A stretch of 64,000 nt of DNA from Perilla frutescens (taxonomy: Eukaryota > Streptophyta > Magnoliopsida > Lamiales > Lamiaceae). This document shows positions 12,201 to 23,079 of this stretch, one piece after another. The notes under the pieces are model-generated. The model was given only the letters and a program-made list of their open reading frames with translations, was not told where the DNA came from and made no database searches. Position numbers and translations under genes: made by a program. Position 1 is the stretch's first letter; the number at the start of each line of letters is the position of its first letter. Location: the NCBI GenBank assembly GCA_026008535.1, contig BRKX01000012.1, forward strand, positions 27,371,848 to 27,435,847, read 5' to 3'.

Positions 12201-13254
12201 AATGAACTTCGCGGATATGTCCGTTCTCTAACAATTTGTTGACTTCTTCATCCACGATTTTGTTTCTTTCCGGGGCGAATTTGCGTCTTTTTTGCTTGAC
12301 TGGAGTTTTTTCTGGGTCTACCTGCAATTTGTGAGTTATAACGGAGGGGTCGATACCTGTCATATCCTCAAACGACCATGCGAAGCAGTCGTGATGTTCT
12401 TTGAGGAATTCGATCAATAGCTCCCTGATGTCTGAGGTTAATCTGGACCCGATGGATACTTTATGATCTGGGTGTTCGAGATGAATTTGTATTTCATCGA
12501 GGTCTTCAATTTTTGGTTCTTCGTAACTTCGATCTTTAGGGTTTGATGAGGTTGAGCCAACCTCTATTTGGTTAACCTCGATGATTACTTTCTGTTTGAA
12601 TGTAGCGACGTAGCATTCTCTTGACGAGATATGTTCTCCTCGTACCGATCGGACTCCCCATGGGGTAGGGAACTTCATGATTTGGTGATATGTTGAAGGT
12701 ACCGCTCGAAGTTCATGGATCCAGGGCCGTCCCATAATCACGTTGTATGCTGACGACGCGTCTATTACCTGAAATCTTGTGAAGAGGTTGAGCCCTTCGA
12801 TGTAAGTGGGAATCGTGATCTCTTCTAATGTTGTTTTATGTTCTCCGCTGAAGCCGATCAACGTTGTAGATTTCTTCACGATATCTGTTTCTTTCACCTG
12901 CATTTCTTTTAAAGTGCTAAGGAAGATCACGTTAGAGGAACTCCCGTTATCGATGAGAGTTCGTTTAATTAGACAGTTCGATATTAACAGTGAAATGACT
13001 AGTGCATCATGGTGTGGGAGTGAGAGTTCAGATACTTCACTACTAGAGAAGCTGAGGGTTGTCTGATCATCAGGTTTTGCTTCTTTAAGTATGTTCGTTG
13101 TATATTTGAGGGATCGGCAATGCCTCTTCGCTGATGATTGGGAGATGCCACTGATCTTCGAACCGCCGGTTATGCAGTTTAGTGTCCGATCGATTCTCGG
13201 GGGTTCGACAGGCTGAGTTCCTGTAGTATTGTCTCTTCCATTCCAATTTTCTCT
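9280..13254 (-). pseudogene. pol: Protease-RT-RNase H-integrase polyprotein of the Tat element, with nonsense codons
   Basis: Reads continuously in one minus-strand frame downstream of gag. Seen in order: an aspartic protease site (LIDNGSSSNV, near 12950); RT with LCIDFTDLNQACPKDSFPLP, VMPFGLKNAGATYQ and the intact catalytic YIDDMLVKS (about 11820); a first RNase H (HPLYYASRSLLDAETRY); a second RNase H-like domain (WTLQVDGSSTSKGSGMGLVL, then NNEAEYEALIAGL and SDSQLIINQ); and integrase with an HHCC region (CDGCQRF) and DDE core (WRMDIIGPLP, IVTDNGSQF, NGQAEATNKTIL). It ends HLKQYHF at 9280. Four in-frame stops interrupt it (11764-11766, 11656-11658, 10588-10590, 9523-9525), so no full polyprotein can be made. 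Confidence 0.92.
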
Positions 13255-14719
13255 TCATTTTGGGGTCAGGAGGTCAGCTAAGTGACCTCTTTTGAGGAGC
13301 TCGATCACCTCAAGTCTAAGAGCGATGCAGTCGTCTGTTCTATGCCCATGGTCGTTGTGGAAGTCGCAAAATTTATTCCTGTCTCGCTCATTGTCAGGTG
13401 TTCTCATCTTTGGAGGCCATTTGACGTTTTGGCCGAGCCCCTTCAATGCATTTACGGCTTCTGAAGGTGTTATACAGAGATTATATTCGGGTAGCCTCCT
13501 GCCCGGACATTCGGGTAATCTTCTGTCTCTGGGGTTAAATTTGGGGTTACGAGGATATGGGTCTGCTCGATATCTTTCGTTTCTGATGTGAGGTCTGTGT
13601 TCCTTGTGAGGTTGATCATTCTGGGGTTTGAATTTGGATGAGTTTGCTTCGTCTTCTTCCCATTTGATCTGTGCCCATGCTTTGGCGAGGACGTCTTCCA
13701 TTGTCTTGCACGGATATTTTATTAATTCTTTGTAAAGATCTGAATTTCTTTTCAGGCCTTTTCTGAAGGCCGACACGGCGGTGTCGATGTTGCACCCCGG
13801 GATCGATACTTTTTCTCTGTTGAATCGACCTACAAAGCTTCGTAGGGTTTCCTCTGGTTTTTGGATTACTATGTAGAGATCGTCGGCATGCTTCTCGATC
13901 TTCCGGCTACTAGCGAATTGTTCAACGAACAGGTCGTTGAGTTGAGCGAAGGTGGATATCGAAGAGTTTGGTAGATTTGTAAACCACTGGAGTGCTGGTC
14001 CGGATAAGCTGCTTCCAAATCCCTTACACATCCCGGCTTCCCTGGTTTGTCGTGGGATTGGAGTGGTGAACATCCTTTGTTTATATTGTGCTATGTGGTC
14101 GTCAGGATCGGCAGTGCCATCGAACAGTTTCATAGATGGAAAGGTAAACTTCGGAGGCATCTCCACAAGGCTGATTTCCTCTGTAAAGGGCGAATCTGCA
14201 AAGCTTGTCGGGGCCACTTTACGAATGGGGGTGGGGACTCCGGGAATTCGTGTGAGCATTTCCTCCAACCGTTTCAGTTTGTTCTCGACCTCGATTTCAG
14301 GTTGAATTTTGATGTATTCAAACCCTGGGGGAGGTCTCAGATACGGATCACCGGCATCCTCCTTGTTTTGTTGTCCTTCGCTGGTTCCTGCAGTATTTTG
14401 GTTAGCAGTTTCATTAGCTGAATTTAAAAGTACCTGTTCGCGTAGTTGACTGGTTTTTCGAGTTTGAGGGGGTTGTCGATGAAATCCGTTAGGGAATTGA
14501 TTTGACGAACTGAATGTTTCCATCCGAGCTTTGAGAACTGAGTTTTCTGTTCGAATGGCCGCGAGTTCCACAACGGTGGATTCGAGTCGTTGTTGGATCG
14601 CTCGCAGCACCTGGGTAATATCTCTGTTTCCTCCCGCGGGGGGGGGGGGTTACTGATTGCGAATCCCTTCGATTGTCTTGAGGATTCGGGGTCGTATTGC
14701 TTCGGCCGTCGATTGTCAT
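13255..14719 (-). pseudogene. gag: gag of the Tat element, frameshifted at a 12-G run
   Basis: The structural capsid polyprotein. The start codon at 14717-14719 gives MTIDGRSNTTPN, and the frame breaks at a run of 12 G on the plus strand (14638-14649). The main 451-residue frame then continues with a coiled-coil-like stretch (LESTVVELAAIRTENSVLKA), a retrotransposon gag core with PPKFTFPSMKLFDGTADPDDH and ALQWFTNLP, and a zinc-knuckle-like end (KFCDFHNDHGHRTDDC). The leader between primer site and start is very short. The frame ends at TGA 13255-13257, followed in the same frame by protease-pol. The G run may be a real inactivating indel or a sequencing artefact. Confidence 0.85.
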
Positions 14720-14730
14720 CCTGGTTATGG

Positions 14731-14757
14731 TTGATCAGAGCCCCACGGTGGGCGCCA
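14731..14757 (-). promoter_or_regulatory. Primer-binding site of the Tat element
   Basis: Immediately inside the 5' LTR, the minus strand reads TGGCGCCCACCGTGGGGCTC. A tRNA 3'-end complement beginning TGG in this position is the minus-strand primer site. It is not the initiator-Met type (TGGTATCAGAGC) used by the other elements here, and resembles sites in other Tat elements. The tRNA identity was not determined. Confidence 0.7.
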
Positions 14758-14760
14758 AAT

Positions 14761-15243
14761 TGTAGTCGATCGGTTTCTACAATTAATTTCGATGTAATGT
14801 TCGGGCTCTGGCAACCTATTTGATTTCTCGAGGCCGAAGAAGAAAGTAGAAAAAACGGTGAGATTTAACGTGTGTAAAAAATTGAGTGTAGTGTTAGCTT
14901 GATTGATCCCAAAAAATCTACCCCCTTGCTTCACTCCCTTGCTTCACCTATATAGGTTGAATCGATTAACCTCTTTCCCTAAAAACAGGGGATTCTCCCT
15001 TATTTCCGGGGTTAGTTACTTATCTCCAACAGGGTTTTGACCGAGTCTCGTTTATCTCTAAACGTTTCCTTTTTGACTTGGTCTCCTGTCTACGAGCTCT
15101 AAAATGGTACGACCTTTATCCCTTGTCTGTCATCAATCTCTCGACCTCTGGCCGCTAGGCCTCGATGTGCATTTATTAAGCCCCAAGACTCTTGAGTGGA
15201 TATGGACTTTATACACTGGGCTTTGACAAATTAGACCTCTACA
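14761..15243 (-). repeat. 5' LTR of the Tat element
   Basis: The 483-bp partner of 5291-5773, followed by ATGTT at 15244-15248. On the element's strand a CTATATAG box occurs (about 14949-14956), a plausible TATA for the genomic RNA. Confidence 0.95.
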
Positions 15244-15248
15244 ATGTT

Positions 15249-16357
15249 CATATTTCATTTTTAAAGTCTTCATTATTTATTAAAAAAATAACAACATTAT
15301 AATATTATACAATTAAATAATTTAAAACATGATAAATAATAGTTAGCTAGTAAAAAAAGATATGAGAAAAAAAGGGTACAACTAATATAACTAACATCAC
15401 ACACTAAGAACATCCGAGTAATAAAGAAAAAACTAAAATTATGTATATTTCATGATAATAATGCTCAACCTTAGTTTATTTTTTCAAAAATAATAATTTC
15501 AAATTACATCACACTAACTACACTCAATCATCGATATAAATATTGGAATTACATTATTTTTCTACTTTAAAGACATTTGGTGTTTCAAATTATGTATATT
15601 TTTCTCTTTGTATTCCTTCTCATACATTGAAAAAAAATAACATTAGAATGTATATAAAATTAAATTATTGAAAACATGATAAATAATATAATTTTAATAC
15701 TTTAAAATATCAATACTATATAATAATAGATGGATAACAAGTGAAAGATAATTTTCAACAAAAATAAAATAAAATAATAAAAAAAATTAAAGTGAAAGAT
15801 CTTAACATTCATAAAGCAACAAACAAATAAACAACATATTTTATACATCATAATAATCACATATAGTCCTTATAACATTGATAAATGTAATAATGTATGT
15901 CATAAATGAAAATATAACAAAAATTGCATCATTGAATAAGACTCATTTACTATTAGTTGTAACTTTAAAAATTCATAACTTTTAGCATATTTGGAATCTG
16001 TAAATTCACAATATATGGATGGAAAGATAATTGAGTTAACTTTCTAACGTTTCCGACCGTTTGTAAATCGGATTTTTCTAGAAAAAATTATGACCAAACC
16101 AACAAAGACTGTCAGGCCAGTCCGACGGGCCAGCCCGCCAGTTTGGCTCGTTTGGTTTTTTTTTTCGGGCTGAAATTTTTCGGCCCTAATCTTATATTTT
16201 TATCAGTTTATTTGGGTCAACCCATCAATTAAAATTACATTATTAAATCATATGAATTCTTTAAATAATTATTTTCCCATCCAGTTTTTAGATAACGCGT
16301 TTTATCTTGACTGCAAGATATCGTAACTTGGAACATTTTCTAAATAAATAAAAGAAA
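15249..16357. other. AT-rich intergenic, old repeat units, no gene
   Basis: Very AT-rich, no open frame of interest. It contains the two diverged units described for the left flank of the Tat element and a GC spot near 16110-16190 (GGCCAGTCCGACGGGCCAGCCC, CGGGCTGAAATTTTTCGGCCC). Confidence 0.5.
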
Positions 16358-17095
16358 AAATGATCATTTTGGTATCCCATATTTAGATTTATCAATTTTG
16401 GTATCCTATGTATTGTTTCAAACAAAATAATATTCTAACAATACATATTTAATTATTTTAGTCTCAATTACATGGAATAGCAGGTTTATTGATCATTTGA
16501 GTTATTTGTATTTTTTAAAATTTGAGGGATAAAAATTGAAAATTTAAAAAATTTATATATTTTTTATTTTTAAAAATAAAAAATATATATTAAAAAAATA
16601 AAATCATATAATTTTTTAAAATTAAAATTACATTATTAAATCATATGAATTTTTTTAAAATTTAAAAATAAAATTATATATACTCTCTCTGTCCCATTTT
16701 GATAGGCTTGTTTGCCTTTTTGGATATATTATGAAGTTTCTTGATTAATTGTCATTCTCAAGCTTTTTGTTAATGCTCTTGAAAAATCTCAATCAAGCAA
16801 TTAAAATGGGTTGGAGAGAGTATAATTTTAGAAAAATTAAAATTATAAATTAAAAAAAAAGATATATAATTTTTTTATATAAATTAAATTATATAATTGT
16901 TTGAAAACAATAAAAATAAATTTATATAATATTTTTAGTTTTAAGTTTGGTCTTTCAACTTTAAAAATTTATAGAAATAACCCACAAACCTGCTATTCCA
17001 GATAACTGAGATCAAAATCATTAAAACAAGTATTATTAGGGTGTCATTTTGACTGAAATAATAAGTAGGGTACTATAAATGATAAGAGGTCAACA
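16358..17095. mobile_element. Foldback-type element with long imperfect inverted repeats
   Basis: The left arm (about 16358-16530) and reverse complement of the right arm (about 16930-17095) share ATTTTGGTATCC-like words, AACAATACATATTTAATTATTTTAGTCTCA versus its counterpart, then GGAATAGCAGGTTT in both. Ends are approximate and no target duplication was fixed. The AT-rich centre contains the Stowaway-like MITE. Confidence 0.55.
16681..16822. mobile_element. Stowaway-like MITE
   Basis: Termini CTCTCTCTGTCCCATTTTG (from 16683) and AAAATGGGTTGGAGAGAG (to 16820) are inverted repeats, flanked by TA at 16681-16682 and 16821-16822. The 138-bp size, CTCYCTCYGTCCC-type end and TA duplication fit Stowaway (Tc1/mariner-derived). 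Confidence 0.85.
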
Positions 17096-17109
17096 TGGAG
17101 TTCAAATTT

Positions 17110-17465
17110 TCCGTTACATTTCTCCGTGTTTCACTATCAAAATTATGATTTTAATAATATTTATTATAAAATAAAAATTAATTATAACATAAATAACCAT
17201 AATCAATGTTTATCAACAAAAAAATGAATTAAAAAAGTTATACAATTTAATTTTGAATAACCAACCATAATAATGAATTATTAATCGAAAATTGAAAATT
17301 AAATTCTAAAAAATAATTATAAACCCTAATTGGATGGAGTGAACCCTAAAAACAATCTTAAATTTTAAAATAAAACACAAAGAAATATAATTGAAGAGAA
17401 AAAATATATAAAAAACTCATAATTTAAAAGTACAACACGGAATGTAACACAAAAAAGTGTAATAA
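17110..17465. mobile_element. MITE-like element, family A copy 1
   Basis: Left GTTACATTTCTCCGTGTT and the reverse complement of the right end, GTTACATTCCGTGTTGTAC, form imperfect TIRs, both followed inward by AAATTATGA. The centre has AACCCTAATTGG then GTGAACCCTAAA, also found in the element at 32692-33038. Confidence 0.55.
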
Positions 17466-18248
17466 GAAATCTAAAATGATCAACATGAGATACTAAAATG
17501 ACCATTTTCCCATAAATAAAACTTATATATCTTCTCGTGTGATGAAAAGGAGCAAATATTTACCTCTCTAGAAAAATCGAAGTGATATCAAATTTTTTTG
17601 TATGCTAAAATTAAATTGTTAGATGATGATGTTATAATAGGATAAAAATGGAAGTATCATTCCTTTTGACTATACTCGATAAGTGGAGTCAGAAATCTAA
17701 ATAAATGAATAATTACCCGTGTTCATAAACAACTTGCTCAGCTAGTTGAAATGTATTACCATCATTTTGAATTCTAATTTCTAAAGCAAGCGCGGTCCCT
17801 AAATTATCGAATATTGTGGAAGTATAAATATAATTGATTATTGGATAATAGTGAAATGAATTAACCAAAGCCCGAAACACAATTATCTATCAATATAAAT
17901 TCTGAAAGATGAATTTTATCAATTCAATGCTTGAAATAGTTAAAACAATCAATTTAAGATTTGAAGATTCAACACCATTAAAAATTAATTCAATCAAAAC
18001 TGGTGTGGCCGTTGAATACTCATTTCATCTCCACGCATAATATTCATTAAAATAAAATTAACCACAAACTTATATAGATTTACATTAATTAAACAGAAAG
18101 ATGGCTCCATTTGTTAATTATGAAATGAAATGAATGACATAATAACGATTTTAAAAATCAAGTTTTTCGTTATGCGAAATGTAATAGCATAAAACAAAAG
18201 AATGAAAAATTAATTACCAGTATAAGAAAACACATTTCATGTATAATT
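17466..18248. other. AT-rich intergenic, no feature seen
   Basis: No open frame, repeat or domain could be supported here. Confidence 0.5.
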
Positions 18249-18273
18249 AAAAATTGAACTATTTTTTTTTTTT

Positions 18274-18577
18274 GTCCCCTTGGGGATGGCCTAGTGGTGG
18301 AGTGGTGTTTCTTGAGGACAAAGGTCTCAAGTTCGACCCACCACCAACACCACTAGGTGTGAGCCTGTCACACCTGACTTGTCAAGTGTGGTTTACCTCC
18401 CCACTAGGTGTGAGCCTGTCACACCTGCTCACACCTGGCTTGCCAAGTGTGGTTTACCTCCCCAAGCCAAGTGTGGTTTACCTCCCCTGTGTAGGTTTGC
18501 AGGCTATTACACAGGGGCGAAGTTTACCCAGTGTGCACCACGGTAGCGGCTGCGGGTTACCCTCGACATCCAAAAAA
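18274..18577 (+). mobile_element. tRNA-derived SINE, copy 1
   Basis: The head GGGGATGGCCTAGTGGTGGAG resembles a tRNA 5' half with an A box. AAGTTCGACCC is a B box. The body has GTGTGAGCCTGTCACACCTG and TTTGCAGGCTATTACACAGG, and the tail ends CTCGACATCC plus poly(A). The element is flanked by a perfect 20-bp duplication (18249-18268 and 18578-18597; core TTGAACTA). The body has small internal duplications (GGTTTACCTCCCC three times). The open frame across it is not a protein gene. Confidence 0.9.
18287..18339 (+). promoter_or_regulatory. Internal RNA polymerase III A and B boxes of the SINE
   Basis: A box TGGCCTAGTGG at 18287-18297 and B box AAGTTCGACCC at 18329-18339, 32 bases apart, as in tRNA genes and tRNA-derived SINEs. 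Confidence 0.8.
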
Positions 18578-19161
18578 AAAAATTGAACTATTTTTTTACT
18601 TAATTTAATTATTAATGTAAATTTGTGTAAATTTGTATTTAGTTTAATCGTAAAGAATATTATGTGTGAATATGTCATGAATATTTAACAACCACACGCC
18701 ATTTTCTATTTGATGAAATTTTAACGGTTACATTCTGGAGCTTTAAATCGATAATTTTAAAATTTTCAAATCTTGAAATTAAAATTGAATCGATATAATT
18801 CATTTTTCGAGATCTATATTGATAGATTATATATCTTTCAAACATTGTATTAACAATTCTTCTTAAACTTTTGAATTTATGCCTCCTTCCTACTAGTAGT
18901 TTTTATTAAAAGGAAAAGGGAAGAAAATTATTTCGATGGTCAAGAATATATAGAAACATTGAAAGTAGCGTGTTTTATCATAAAAAAACACAAATCATCA
19001 TATTGTCTAATGTCAATTATGTTTTAATCATTACAATCAATTTAAAAAATGTATAATGTCTTTTTTTTCCGTTGACTCTTGCAAGATAAAGGTGATGCAT
19101 GAGGCCGAACAATGAAAATTGAGTCCGGAGGTCAGAACTTTACAATAAGGGTGGTAATTAA

Positions 19162-20025
19162 GTGTTTGAATATATGTTTCTGATTAATTTTAACTTGTAA
19201 TTTTTTTTTCTAATTAAACATTGCAGACTATTCTTTTCTAACTAAATAAATTTTTGGTATCCATATTATCCTTAATAAATTATGAGCCCGGTATGTGTAC
19301 ACATTGAATTGAATACGCCCAAATTGAATTGTACATATGGCTCAACTGAGTAATTATTTAAAAAATTGAATTGTACACGACAACTTAATTCCCAAAAACT
19401 GAATTGTACACTACAAATCATTGTACACGGCCAAGTATCTTTACTCTCCAAATTGTACACGGTCACTTCAAATTTGTACACGGCCAAAAAAATCTACACG
19501 CCGACGGCAATGGAGAGGTGACCGTGTTGAACCTCTGGCGCCACCCCCATGTTGAATCGAGCGTGACGGAGAGGCCAACCAACATGAGGAACCCCCTGCG
19601 TCGCTCACCGTGTTGAACCCGCCGACGCCGCCGATGGAGACGAGACGCCACCGAGAACAGCCGTCGACGCTGTTGACGAGCAGATCCGCCGCCGTTGCCC
19701 CCGACCCTTTCGTTGCTCGGAAAAAATGGATGCTCAACATGTAGGTTTTGAATTCGTCTATTTCTTGTTAATTAGTATAATTTGTTCAATTAATTAGTTA
19801 ATTGACGTATGAGTATTTGTATTTTGATTGTGAATTGAATTGAGTTTTGGTTGCTTGTGTATTTTGATTGTATTGAATTTAGTTTTGTATTGAATTGAAT
19901 TTTGAATGGAAAATAGTACACGGTCGCCGATCGTGTATTTTGCTTGTGTTATTCATGAAAGAATAAAAAAATTGGGGTGGAGCACCATGCACCACACGGT
20001 CGCCTACCGTGTACTACACGGTGCT
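19162..20025. repeat. Left TIR and subterminal repeats of the MULE
   Basis: The TIR covers roughly 19162-19275. It is followed by clustered TGTACACGGCCA-type words (19300-19500), a GC-rich block (19495-19720) with open frames but no recognised domain, and the palindrome-like ACCGTGTACTACACGGT at about 20006-20022. Confidence 0.7.
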
Positions 20026-20029
20026 CGAC

Positions 20030-21040
20030 GCCCCCCTTTTTGGGAAACTCTTTCGTAGTATATCACTTCTGTAAAATTGTGGATTTATTTGGTATGTATT
20101 TGGTATCTCGTTAATGTATTTGAAAATTATTTGGTTATGATTTGCATAAGAGAAATTAAAAATTTAATGAAATATTTTATCTCAACATCTCACGCTAAGC
20201 TTAATTAAAAAACCTAAGAAATATTAAGTATTAATTGAAATTTTTTTGAAAAATTAAATATGAAAGTTAATTCAAAAAGTAATTATATCATAATTGAAAA
20301 CTAATTAAATCCTAATTAGTTCAATTCGTACGTTGAAATCCTAATCGAAGAAAAAACTAATTAAATCCTATTGAAGAACATATTTAATTCAAAAAGTAAC
20401 CAAATTCATATTTAAAAATAAATCTAAACTTTGAAGAATTCTTTTTTCTTTTTTCATATAAAATCAAAAATAATTTATACAAAAACACAACATGAATGAT
20501 TACGTTAGGAATTAAAAAAAATAGTTAAACAAATTTGTATAGCCATTAAAAATTAATTAAATCCTAATTGAAGAACATATTAAATTTAAATATGAATTAA
20601 TTAATAATTGAAGAACTAATTCATTTATAATATTAAATTGTATTTGAAAATCAACATGTAAGACAGTTGCAATTGTATTCATGTATTCAAAAAGAATAAA
20701 ATCGTAATTGAAGAACATATTAAATTTCCAAAGTAATTAAATCATAATTAGTGAATGACACGTTTGTTGTCCTTAGTATAAAAGAAGAAAATAATCTTTA
20801 CAATCCTAATTAATTTTTACAAAAATCATAAAATGAATTTTAATTAAAGAAAGTAAAAATAATTAAACAATTTTGTACAACATTAGTATATATTTAGTTA
20901 ACTTGTTGTGTTTATATATGAATTATTTTGGTAATTTTTAGTTATTAATTAATATAGGTAACTAAGTTAATGTATTAATTTTATTTATTTATTAATTATT
21001 AAATTTTCATTTGCAAATATTAGCGTCACTGGGTATGGAA
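20030..21040. other. AT-rich interior of the MULE, no gene
   Basis: Runs of AATTAAATCCTAATTGAAGAACATATT-like words recur several times (about 20300-20740), a degenerate repeat. No coding signal is seen. Confidence 0.5.
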
Positions 21041-21086
21041 GAGAGAGGATCTGCAGGACGTATCATGTTCGATTAATTTATACTAG

Positions 21087-22210
21087 AAGAATTACGCGTC
21101 TAGCATTGTAGATATACTACAGACTGTAGCAGATACTGATGTTGGTATCGTTCGAGAGTTTGAGGATGGACCTTTTGGAGTAATTATGAACTTTGTTGGA
21201 GGAACTAGTTGCAATATAGCGTTACACGCACTCATGGCACGAGAGATTGCACTAAATGGTGCTGTAAAGCATGAGGTTTGATTCCATATTGGAGGAACCA
21301 ACATTAGATTTTCCCTAGTTGAGTATGCACTAGTGACGGGGTTGATGTTCGGTGGATCTGATTTTGATCCATATGTAGATCACCGCATTCATCGACACAA
21401 CTTTTATAGTCGGGTGTTGAGTTGTGTACCTATCTCGATATCAGATTTGTATCATAGGTATACACATTATATGCTGGGAGATGATGCTTCCGATTATTTG
21501 AAGGTGGCCAATGTGTTGTTCTTGTACAGTATGGTGCTCGGATATGACCCGCCGCGCCACATAGATGATTGGGTGTGGATTTTGGTGGAGGATACACATC
21601 GATGGAAGTTTTTCCCCTGGGGTTCCTATTCATTCGGTGTCTTATTGCATTATATTAGTCTCATTCTAGTTGAATTGACAGCGAAGAGGAAGACATACCA
21701 TTTCTATGGGTATGTATGGGCATTGCAGGTACTGTCTCAATTGTGTTTCTAAATTAGACTTTCTAAGCATTTCATATTTAACTAACAAAGTAACCAAATA
21801 TGATATTTTATAGATATGGGCTTGTGAGACTATACCTCGTGTCGGACGGCATTGTGCCATTCTAGTGTCCGATGTTGCAATACCGAGGTGTTTGAAGTGG
21901 AGGTTCAAAGATAAAGTGGTTCGTCTAGGTGCATTATTCAAGTAGGGAGAGGTATGTATGATTATTTAATTCAACTTGAAATCAAATTATTTTTTTGCTT
22001 TAGTGCTAACTAATCCTATAATATTTTGGCAGTTTCCGTGTCATACATTTTTAGGACTAACCGAAAATAAGAAGGTTTTGCCCTATTTCAGAAGCACGCA
22101 GTTTGAGAATGTCATGGGCGTGCCTTATGTGGTGAAATTACAGCAGCAAAAGAGACCACGTAAGCTTACGCAGTCTAGAGCAATGACTCCTCCTAGAGCC
22201 GTCCTTTTCT
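21087..22210 (+). pseudogene. DUF1985-type gene remnant in the MULE
   Basis: Coding pieces in one frame: 21087-21728, then after an intron 21814-21951, then 22033 to about 22210. Acceptors TTTTATAG and TTTGGCAG and donors GTACTG and GTATGT fit splicing. The protein reads DVGIVREFEDGPFGVIMNFV, SLVEYALVTGLMFGGSDFDP, VANVLFLYSMVLGYDPPRH and WKFFPWGSYSFGVLL, resembling DUF1985, a domain found with Ulp1-like proteases in plant Mutator elements. No protease part is visible. In-frame stops occur at 21278-21280 (TGA) and inside the second piece (TAG near 21943). It appears cut off at about 22210 where the opposite-strand MuDR sequence begins. Confidence 0.6.
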
Positions 22211-23052
22211 TTTGCATATAATCTAAAGGCACATATATCTTTTCTCTTACAGATGAATTCCAGTCGGCTCTTAGTCGAACGTGAAACATAATACTCCACT
22301 TGCCGCTGCATGTGCCAATTTCCCACAACAATTATCACATCATCCTTCTTCAAAAATGTCTTCCCAACCGCAAGGTCCTCACCGTCCAACTCATCCCGAT
22401 CATCATCAATGATTGGGCTGTCGTCATCAGTATGGCCTACAAGGATCATCCAACGAGTGACATGCAGGCCCTCTACAGTGGGACCTTCTTCATCAAGAGC
22501 AACAATTTGAGATGATATGTTTTGAAGACCACCAATCTCTAGAATGGACACAAACTCATCAAGATTCCCCAGCTCACGAATCCATTCACAGAACTCAGCA
22601 ATTTGAGTGCACCGTAATTCACTCTCATAGTTATCATCATCATATTCATCCTCTTCAGCGGACGACTCATCCAATTCGTGATCCAAATCATCTGTATCTA
22701 CAAATGGAGGCGCTTCACTTATTGTTGGGATTTCTTAAATACTCTTATGTGTAACATACACCGTAGGCTTATCTTGCTCTTGGACTAAGCGAATTAAATC
22801 AACATCTGTCTTAATTAGCCTCTTCAATTTTCTTCCATCATCTGCCCTCATCAAATAATTCAGTGTATACGAAGTAATGGTCAGAGATGTCTCCATAAAG
22901 TCATGAATCTCCTGCATCAAACTATCACGAGATAACTGATTGAATGGAAGGTGCACAACTTGATCTTCACCATCTAAGTATTCTAATATCTCCCATCTAC
23001 CACTGTGTTGTACAACTACACGTTGCCAAGCCATCTGCAGATTAAGAAACAT
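22210..23052 (-). pseudogene. Truncated MuDR-type transposase, N-terminal part only
   Basis: The minus-strand frame starts near 23052 (MFLNLQMAWQRVVVQHSGRW), has one in-frame TAA at 22735-22737, then an acidic stretch (ESSAEEDEYDDDNYESEL) and a MuDR-family DNA-binding region: LAVGKTFLKKDDVIIVVGNW, HMQRQVEYYVSRSTKSRLEF, then CAFRLYA. In intact MULEs this is followed by a DDE transposase and SWIM zinc finger. Here the frame runs at once into the antisense of the DUF1985 remnant, so the catalytic part is deleted. The open frame from 22138 to 22210 is readthrough into foreign sequence. Confidence 0.75.
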
Positions 23053-23079
23053 CTAATTCTATTTTAAAAAAAATAGAAA

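Larger units (their letters stand above)
5291..15243 (-). mobile_element. Tat-lineage Ty3/gypsy LTR retrotransposon with antisense gene
   Basis: A complete 9953-bp element with two 483-bp LTRs, a 5-bp ATGTT duplication on both sides (5286-5290 and 15244-15248), and a primer-binding site beside the right LTR. Coding order on the minus strand is gag, protease, RT, RNase H, a second RNase H-like domain, integrase: gypsy order. The dual RNase H and a spliced gene on the opposite strand between integrase and the 3' LTR are marks of the Tat group. gag and pol carry premature stops and gag has a homopolymer frameshift, so it cannot move on its own. LTRs differ at 4 sites in 483 (about 0.8%), implying a recent insertion. 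Confidence 0.93.

Noticed and set aside
13282..14421. Plus-strand frames of 60-124 residues across the Tat gag region
   Set aside because: Shadows of the minus-strand gag; the real antisense gene of this element is at 6629-8652.
18274..18345. A genuine tRNA gene
   Set aside because: Only A and B boxes are tRNA-like; no cloverleaf with acceptor stem could be drawn, and poly(A) plus target duplication show a SINE.
18254..18586. 110-residue open frame as a protein gene
   Set aside because: It lies entirely across a tRNA-derived SINE; repeats such as SLPLGVSLSHL come from SINE duplications.
21976..22754. Plus-strand frames opposite the MuDR remnant (22300-22754)
   Set aside because: They are antisense shadows of a coding region with a recognisable transposase domain.
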